Shown piece by piece: positions 57,359-64,000 of a stretch of 64,000 nt of DNA. The position numbers and the translations under genes are program-made. Under the pieces are notes generated by a model that saw only the letters and a list, made by a program, of their open reading frames with translations, was not told where the DNA came from and did no database searches. The stretch lies in contig NW_024468935.1 in NCBI RefSeq assembly GCF_010015615.1, forward strand, positions 6,975,692-7,039,691, given 5' to 3'. Origin of the DNA: Cucurbitaria berberidis CBS 394.84. Its lineage: Eukaryota > Ascomycota > Dothideomycetes > Pleosporales > Cucurbitariaceae. The stretch's first letter is position 1. Each line of letters starts with the position of its first letter.

Positions 57359-58954
57359 CTATTGATACTCCTTGTTCGACCCATCATACGCCCTCCTCAT
57401 GCCAGGTTGCTGTTGTCCCTGTGGCGCTCCGGGCTGGAAAGGCTGATACGACTGCTGACCAGGATACCCACCCTGCGGGCTGTACGATTGCTGCCCTGTA
57501 TACGCAGGCGCCGCAGATGGCTCGTACCCTGGGGTATGTGACCGCTGCTGCACGGGCGCTTGACTCGTGTACGTAGGCGCTGCAGATGGCTCGTAGCCAG
57601 TCGAGTCTGATGGGGCATAGCCTGGGGTATGTGATCGCTGTTGAGGGGTTGCTTGCCCTGGATACACAGGCGTTGTAGACGGCTCAAAGCGAGTTGAGTC
57701 TGGTTGGGGGTAGCCTGGGGTATGCGACCGCTGTTGCACAGGTGCTTGACTTGTGTACGTAGGCGCTGTAGATGGCTCGTAGCGCGTTGACTCTGACGGG
57801 GCGTAGCCAGGGGTATGTGATCGTTGCTGCGCAGGTGCAGGCGCAAAGTCCTCATATGGTGATGGGTTATTAAATCCATAGTTGTAGTTGTTCGCGTTCG
57901 GTGGAGGAGAGCGGAATCTCCTATCAGGCTCATTGTATTGATCGTGCGGATCGTAGCGATCGTGCCCGTTGTACTGGTTGTACGCCTGAGGCTGTCCGGG
58001 AGAGCGACGTCCAAACTGCTGAACCTGCGAATAGCCTTCTCCTGGTCCGTAGATTGGCGATAGATTGCTGTTCGGGCCCGGTGATCCCCTGCGGTAGTCG
58101 TCTTGCTGGGCATACGGCCTTGCATTCTGGCTTCCATAGGGCCCTGGGCTGTTTCGCGGTCCCGCACCCACGAACGATTCGCTCTGATAGCTAGGCGGGA
58201 AGCCGTAGCTGTCCCCAGTCGGGGTGCGCTGTAAAGGAGTCCTGCCTGAGGGCGACCTCCTCGCTCCTCCCATAGCCGCCACGCCCGTCGTAGAGCCATT
58301 CGTGACACTGCCGTTGTGGTTCAGCCTATCCATTTCCATGTCGCCCTGCTTCTCTGGCACAGCCTTCTCCTCGACGGCAACGTGCACATCCCGTCCATCT
58401 TTCCATGTCGGCATAGCAGGCAGCGCGTCTTCGTTCACAGGTTTATCGGCGCTCGCAAAGGTCGCAAATTGCGGTCTTTCAGCCGCCGGCGCAGCCGCAG
58501 GCGTAGGAGTAAATGCCGGCATGGCATTACTCTGATACTGCTGGTTCGCCGCCCTCGAATCAATCGGCGGTGCGGGAGGAGCAACAGCATGTGCCGCCGC
58601 GTACGGATTCGCAGCCCCGGTCGGGGGGTATATAGGTGTAGGCTCGCTCTTCACGCGCTTGTGGCCTGATCTGCCGCCGCCGCAGCAGCAGGAACAGCAC
58701 TTGAAGCAGCAGCATACGCACTCGGCGCCACAACATATGCATCGCGCTATGCTAATCACGATCGATAGAAGGATGAGGGAGCCGACGACTATGACGACGA
58801 TGACGGGCCACCTGGAGGTTGTAAGCAGCTGTTACGTGCTGGGGCAGGTGGTGCACACGAACTTGCAGTAGCTCTTGGCCATGCAATTGTCCCATGACGA
58901 AAGCGTCTTTCGCGCCTCGTCGAGGGGGTTTTGGCGCGCGAAGAGAGCCGGCAT
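57359..58954 (-). CDS. Fibroin-3-like single-pass membrane protein
   Basis: Fungal protein of unknown function. Exons 58954..58863 and 58811..57359, 51-nt intron (donor GTTCGT): SWDNCMAKSYCK joins WPVIVVIVVGSLILLS. Product 514 aa. Order: short N-terminal segment (MPALFARQNPLDEARKTL, SWDNCM), one membrane helix at about 32-50, a Cys-rich membrane-proximal block (CICCGAECVCCCFKCCSCCC, possibly palmitoylated), then a long disordered Pro/Tyr/Gln/Ser-rich tail. The tail includes about 3.5 tandem 31-aa repeats beginning QQRSHTPGY. N-terminus and helix match what I recall of ascomycete fibroin-3-related proteins; a surface or cell-wall-sensor role is speculative. Convergent with ADH, 207 bp apart. 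Confidence 0.78.
57521..57832 (-). repeat. 93-bp coding tandem repeat in the fibroin-3-like gene
   Basis: Units of 93 nt (31 codons) start with QQRSHTPGY and continue APSxSTRYEPSxAPTYTSQAPV; three full copies and one shortened copy. Plus-strand marks of the motif are near 57530, 57622, 57715 and 57808. The period is a multiple of three, so copy-number change keeps frame. Confidence 0.85.
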
Positions 58955-59362
58955 CGTGAAGCAATTCACCGCGCCCAAGGACGCAGCGTTAATCGTGTTA
59001 TAGAGACCGTCTGGTATTCAAGGAGACAATCTCGCAAAGTCACTCTCCGGCCAGCGGTGTTTCGTGAAGCGCCTTGCTGCGGTAGAGGGCTAAAGATATT
59101 CCAGGGGTTCGGAAGAATGAAGGCGAGCGCGAAGGGTGGCCCAGCTCATGTCTTCGCGTGAAAATAAAGGATGGACAAGAGATACGAGAGCGAGCGGCGG
59201 AAACGAAGGGCACCGTCTCCAAGTGACGCAGTATTCAAGGGTTAATTAAGCCCAAACTGCCGACTTGCGACAGGGAAGGGGCACAATGAAGCTAGGAAGG
59301 GGCGGGAGGGAGAGCCAAGAGCCTGTGAAACGCGTTTGGTGGCTGAGTTCCGCTAAAGATCA

Positions 59363-59812
59363 TCACATCCTCCACTTCACAAATGGCACATCTGTCACGC
59401 AGACTTCATCTCGAGGGTAATACACTTTAGCAGAGGCTATGTGCCCATGAGACTTTATATTGTTCATATCTTGACCTATCCATACAATCTCCTGATTGTA
59501 TCCGACAAGTGGCCTCGAATCGCTAAAGACAGGATATGCATGTATGCCAACAATGCACAGTGCTCCAAGATATGACCCGCCCCATACATGGTATCCAACA
59601 GCTTCCAAGCTGGCAACGCCTCCATCCAGCACGCGACTTCGAACGCGCCCGTACTCATTATGCAAAAAACGCCAACGGGAAAAAGGTATCGTGCAGCAAA
59701 GCCAAATAAGCAATATTGACAGTAGCGGATGCGGTTGGTATAATGCAGCGTGGACATGCAGAAGCAGAACGCCGAGAGTTAGTATGTATAGTGCTTGATC
59801 AGATGCGAACAT
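59363..59812 (-). CDS. Possible small membrane protein, unknown
   Basis: Intronless 149-aa frame from a true ATG (59812). The first 45 residues are strongly hydrophobic (ALYILTLGVLLLHVHAALY and LLSILLIWLCCTI), a second hydrophobic stretch sits near residue 80 (YLGALCIVGIHAY). It starts 150 nt past the RasGEF stop on the same strand, so it may simply lie in that gene's 3' UTR. No family recognised. Confidence 0.33.
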   Translation of the reverse strand: MFASDQALYILTLGVLLLHVHAALYQPHPLLSILLIWLCCTIPFSRWRFLHNEYGRVRSRVLDGGVASLEAVGYHVWGGSYLGALCIVGIHAYPVFSDSRPLVGYNQEIVWIGQDMNNIKSHGHIASAKVYYPRDEVCVTDVPFVKWRM

Positions 59813-59961
59813 AGTTGCTGGTGCTAGCCGCAGCTTGGTAGTTTTGTGCGGGTGGTAGCGAGGGTAACGACAGGCGCGCTATAGACCTACACTTAGCTGC
59901 TCTGATCTCAACGGAAGAGGACAGTAAGAGAACCGGGTAGGGAGGAGTAAGAACAGAGGCA

Positions 59962-62900
59962 CTAACGCTCTCGGAACCATTTGGCGAATCTGCCCTTCTC
60001 ATTGGCACCGGGCGCTTCGAGGTGCGTGCTGCGGTCGTAGAGGTCCTACTCCAGTCAGTTTCCCTCTTGCAAATCTCAAAGGGAGGTGAGGAACTTACAT
60101 CGTCGTCTTTATTGATCTTGACGTCCAAGATCAAGTTGCGCACCTCCTCGCACTTTTGCCAGTTGGGATACGGCGTGCCCTGCGCGCGTTGTACTCCAAC
60201 AATCACCTCGCCCATAATCTCAAACTTGCGCCAGTTGATCCTTTCTTTGCCGCTGACGCCACTCGGCAATGGTTCTCTGCTGTCTCTTTTTCCCGCGCCG
60301 CCTTCGAACACGCTTACGCCTGGGTGTGGAGCAAGCGTGGAGTCCGTCTTCTTCTTATCGCCGACAAACGTCGAGTTGCCTTCTGCTGCTGAAACGAGAT
60401 CGCGGCGGTGGAGCGGGATGTAGGGTATGCGTTCACCGGAGCTATTTTCCCAGGCGAGCCGGTATGCGAAATGGGACTTTTGGGGGCCCATAAGGATGTC
60501 CAGTTTTAGGAAGTCGTGAGACGTGGGCTGCGGAACCAAATCGCGCGTTGCAAGCAGTCTATGTACGGCTGTGCCCTTGATGCCTGCAAGGACGGCACCT
60601 AACGAGTTGTAGTTGTTCAGCTTTCGAAGCTGTCGTGCAATCTTCATCCATTTCTCCAGCATCAAAGCTCTGTGTTTCGGTTTGTCCCGCATGAGGATGT
60701 AATTTGTGACAGTGAAGGCGACATGATTGAAGTGGTCAGTCATGCGTGTTACGTTCTCCAAGTTCTTGCATCGCTTCTTGTCCTCGGCGTTTAGACTGAC
60801 GTGCCGCACAAGATCCCGTGGCCGCACCGAGGAGAACATGATCCAGTCGATTCTCGTGAGTTCCTTTGCGATTGTTTCATCGGTTTCGTTCATGAGCTGG
60901 TGCCATTGGATCTTGGATAGTGGCTTGATGGCGTTCGGCTCTAGCTGTCGAGCCAACTTCTCGTTCCTCTCCACCTGGGAAAGAAGAGTCTGCGAAGAAC
61001 CCATAGAGCCTGAAGAGTGCGTCCCGCCTGTCAACACACTACTTCTAGCCACAGACATGCGGTCGGACACGGACGACATGGACATGTGTCCTATGGCCCT
61101 CGCAAAGTCGTCGTCCTCGGAATCTTCATCGAGCACGTTGTTGTGGAAAGCCGGTATGTGGTCATGCTGAGCGCGTTGCCGATCACTACATGCCCATTCT
61201 GTGTCATCGTCCTCGTTGACCGTTTCCAGATCTCGAAGGATCTCGGTCGCAGCAACAGAATACTCGCGATTCGACGTTAGAGTCGATGCAAATCTCCGAA
61301 TCAGTCTGCGTGTGGTAGGATAGGCAAAATCGCCTGGGTAGTAAGCCACCCACTGTTGGAGGACAGCAAGATAGCGAAGTTGGGCAATGATACGGAGCAG
61401 CGGCAAGTCCTTGTCCTTGTGGAAAGCCTCGAAATGCTTGATTATTGCCTCCAGCAATTGTCCTGGGGTTGCAAATCTTCGGTACAGTGCTAGGAATATG
61501 GACACAAATTTGCTGTCATTTTTCGACATGGGTTGTGCGAGAAGGCGGTCGACCAGTTGGTCAAAGGTATACCCGTTTTCATCGGATGGCTTCACTGACA
61601 TGATGCTTGGTGCGACGTCTGAGTCCTGGTCATCCGACTCTTGCGAGTCGTATCCAGGGGACTCGTCGGCGTTGAAAAACGTCTTGTTGGCGTCACTGGG
61701 TTTATAACGGTGGCCCTTGATTTCAGTTGAGACCCGCCGAAATCTGACAGAGATCTCAGAGCTTGCTCGCTCGTGCTTTCGGCTCCAGATGTCCTTTTGT
61801 GTGATTGATTTGACGGCCGACGAATTGGCTCGTCGTCGAGCCATTGATGATGCCTGTGATTGAGCTAGGGACAGTCAATGAGGAGTGTCATGAGTAGAGC
61901 AACGCAGTTTCACGGCACACGGAGTAAGAGAAGTTTCGTCATTTGCTTGGCTAAGAAAAGAAAAGGAGACCACTTACGTCGCTTTGCTGCAATCGCTGCA
62001 CGTACAATCACAGATAGGCATCCCCGGTGCGTTTCCGGCGCCGCCTCGGAAACCTGAAATACGTTCACGTCTCCTATAAATGACTTTGCTTTCTGCTCGA
62101 CGACAGCGGGGTCCACTTCGCGATGAGCGGGGTGCTGGTCGCATTTACAAGCGACTAGTATGAAGGGTAGTTGGGCTTTGGATAAGTGGTCTACGGGTAG
62201 TTAGCATGCACCATCTTCGAATGCGTCTGCGTGCACTAACTCAGCAACTCTGGCACTTTGGCTAGGCTGTCCTGGCTTGTAACATCATACATGGTGACGG
62301 CAGCGTCCATTCGCGGTGTCGGCATGTCATGTATCGTCTCGGGCCACTTGATGGTGTTTCGCTCGCCAATATGCACATCGTTGGCGAGCATTTCGAGGAA
62401 GCGTACCATGTAAGATACACCATCGATGGTCCACTTTCGGGAGCAATTGGACGCCGAAGATGTATCAGGCAGCCCGAGGGCTCGTCGTATGAAGGTCGAC
62501 TTTCCAGAGCCTTGGGCGCCAATGACGGCGATGTTGATGTCCTGCATGGTGGGCGCGGCCGAGTCACTATTTGCAGACTAGAACCACAGGCGTCAGCGTT
62601 CGCTCAGCGTGGGTGAAGCATAGGGGGAAAAGCAAGACGTACGCCAGTTGATGGGTCTGAAGGCACGTCGGCCGTAGGGGTGCGTTGCTTAAGGTGAGCA
62701 GGCGACAGTGGCCCTTCGGTATCTGAAGACGAATCAAGACTGCTGTCCGAAGCCTCTTCCTTGGTGGACTCGACGGGGTGGGGGAAATGGTAGCGCTGGA
62801 AGAAGGCGTCGTCGGCTATCTCGTCGCCCTCCTTGTCCTCGTCGGCGCGCTCCAGGTCGTCGGCGCCCTCTGCATCGTTCTTGGGGACGATTGGGGCTGA

Positions 62901-63059
62901 ATAGGCACGCGTCTTGATGCCAGGCCGCTGGGGCTTGACACCTGCACTGCTCTCGCGACGCGGTGGCTGCATCGACGGCGTCGTGTTGCCCTTTTCGGCG
63001 CGATTCGACGACGAGGCCGTCGACGAGTGCGCTGCCCGGCCTCCTCCTGTCGCGGGCAT
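59962..63059 (-). CDS. Ras-like P-loop domain fused to a Ras guanine-nucleotide exchange factor
   Basis: Predicted Ras activator. Five exons: 63059..62643, 62577..62241, 62190..61978, 61864..60099, 60045..59962 (introns 65, 50, 113 and 53 nt); 938 aa. Residues 1-139 are disordered. Residues 150-325 look like a degenerate small GTPase: Walker A GAQGSGKST (G159-K165-S166), YDVTSQDSL, and ACKCD (266-269) where NKxD is usual. After a linker, RasGEF_N (REM) begins near 418 (YTFDQLVDRLLAQPMSKNDS) and the CDC25 catalytic domain spans about 660-880 (LTRIDWIMFSSVRPRDL, NHVAFTVTNYILM, KLNNYNSLGAVLAGI). The tail after the last intron is short and basic (GRFAKWFRER). Every splice closes in frame, which supports a single gene; transcript data would prove it. 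Confidence 0.85.
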
Positions 63060-64000
63060 GGCAGCCTCTTGTGCCGAATTGGGTGCTCAGTCGACGATGG
63101 CGCGACTAGACAATGGTCTGTACGACGTGATGGCGGGCGACAAGACGAGCCCCCAGTGCAGTTGGCACATTGGAGGCGGAGTGCCGAGAGCAAGGGAGCA
63201 TGAGACGTCGGTCCTGTCGAGGGCTGGGCAAGGGGCAGGCAGGCAGCTATCATTTATCCTGGGGTGGAGCTCGCTCGATGCAGCACTTTTCAGCGGGGAG
63301 TCGTCGAGGAGCTCCTCGAACAGAAGAGGAACAGGGCCAGCCAGGGTCTACTGTAGCGAACCGCGTCCTGATGTTTAGTGCCCGTGCGGCCAAAGACATC
63401 CCACATCCCACTCCCCCTTCCCGTCTATTTCCCCGACGCCTAACCCTCTCACTGCTGGCGTCTTCTTGTCCATGGGGGCCGCCGCCAGCACCGCCAGCAT
63501 AGACAAACGCCTGGGGAGACCCAATTCACATCGTGCCAACAGATATACATTCGCCTGTAGACCTCCTCCTTGCCAGCGCTCGCACAGCATCGAATGCATC
63601 AACAATGTTGAAAACTTGCACAAAAGCCCCCTCATTGGGCTCAGACTCCTGCGACGATCCGAACAAGCCAATTTCTCCATAGCGGGGTCAGAAGTGCATG
63701 AAAATTTGTGGCGTCACTTTGCGCCAACCAGACGGCAAGACGTACAAGCAGGCCTACGCCCCCAGGCTGCCTACGCCCACGCAGTGCAAGGTCAAGGTGT
63801 TGCTGCCAGGCTGACAGTCAACGACTCTATGACAAGCGAATAGCGAGCTGGTCTTCCACCCCTTGTTCACAACGGGCTGGCGCTGACATGGACTGGCTTA
63901 CACGAATGCTACATCATAAAATGCCGCTCACAACACACGATCAGCAGCATAGCATTCATCCATGGATGGCCCCGTGCCTCGGTACCCCAACAGCAGCCAC
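63060..64000. other. Right edge, promoter region of the RasGEF gene
   Basis: Holds the RasGEF promoter. A plus-strand frame from ATG 63472 (MGAAASTASIDKRLG, to 63843) starts with a myristoylation-like N-terminus but shows no domain and no good splice continuation before the window ends; it could be the first exon of a gene beyond the edge. Nothing else supported. Confidence 0.35.

Overview
The window looks like a chromosome-arm segment of a filamentous ascomycete, most likely a dothideomycete of the Pleosporales type. The evidence is dense protein genes with short (about 42-120 nt) GT-AG introns, fungal-specific families (a Zn2Cys6 factor, a DUF7514-type protein, a fibroin-3-like membrane protein, an N-terminally extended Ras exchange factor), a plant cell-wall polysaccharide lyase, and no bacterial-style operons. 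Species is not determinable by eye. Exon boundaries given here were worked out by hand from splice signals and frame continuity; every multi-exon model listed closes in frame.

Layout. 0.5-8.6 kb: secreted rhamnogalacturonan lyase (-), INO80 subunit Ies2 (-), NmrA-like reductase (-) divergent from an MFS transporter (+). 9-23 kb: a small Cys-rich ORF, then a run of minus-strand genes: membrane-anchored HSL-type hydrolase, HMG-box factor, SGNH-like protein, ubiquitin C-terminal hydrolase, large GAS2-domain protein. 23-27.3 kb: a MITE-like inverted-repeat element, a secreted M28 glutamate-carboxypeptidase-like protease (+) and tRNA-Lys(CTT). 27.3-38.2 kb: a gene-poor stretch broken only by one Zn2Cys6 transcription factor (-). 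38.2-50 kb: Mob1, a GH63-type glycosidase (seven exons), COX11 divergent from a HIT zinc-finger protein, an EXPERA-domain membrane protein, a DUF7514-type protein. 52-63 kb: MAP kinase kinase kinase Ste11 (+), zinc alcohol dehydrogenase (+), fibroin-3-like protein (-), and a protein joining a Ras-like P-loop domain to a RasGEF (-).

Functional themes. Several genes belong to conserved signalling and growth control (Ste11 MAPKKK, RasGEF, Mob1, GAS2 protein), others to housekeeping (COX11, Ies2, HIT protein, UCH, tRNA). The lyase, the M28 protease, the MFS pump and the ADH are typical of a saprotroph or plant-associated fungus. No secondary-metabolite cluster, CRISPR, virus or toxin gene was recognised.

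The least explained structure is a family of degenerate about 50-bp tandem repeats with a GCCTCCAGGCTACTATAA-like core in at least five intergenic places (2.9, 6.6, 24.0, 26.4 and 27.8 kb, in both orientations), and the 212-bp element with perfect 18-bp inverted termini bounded by TA next to one of them.
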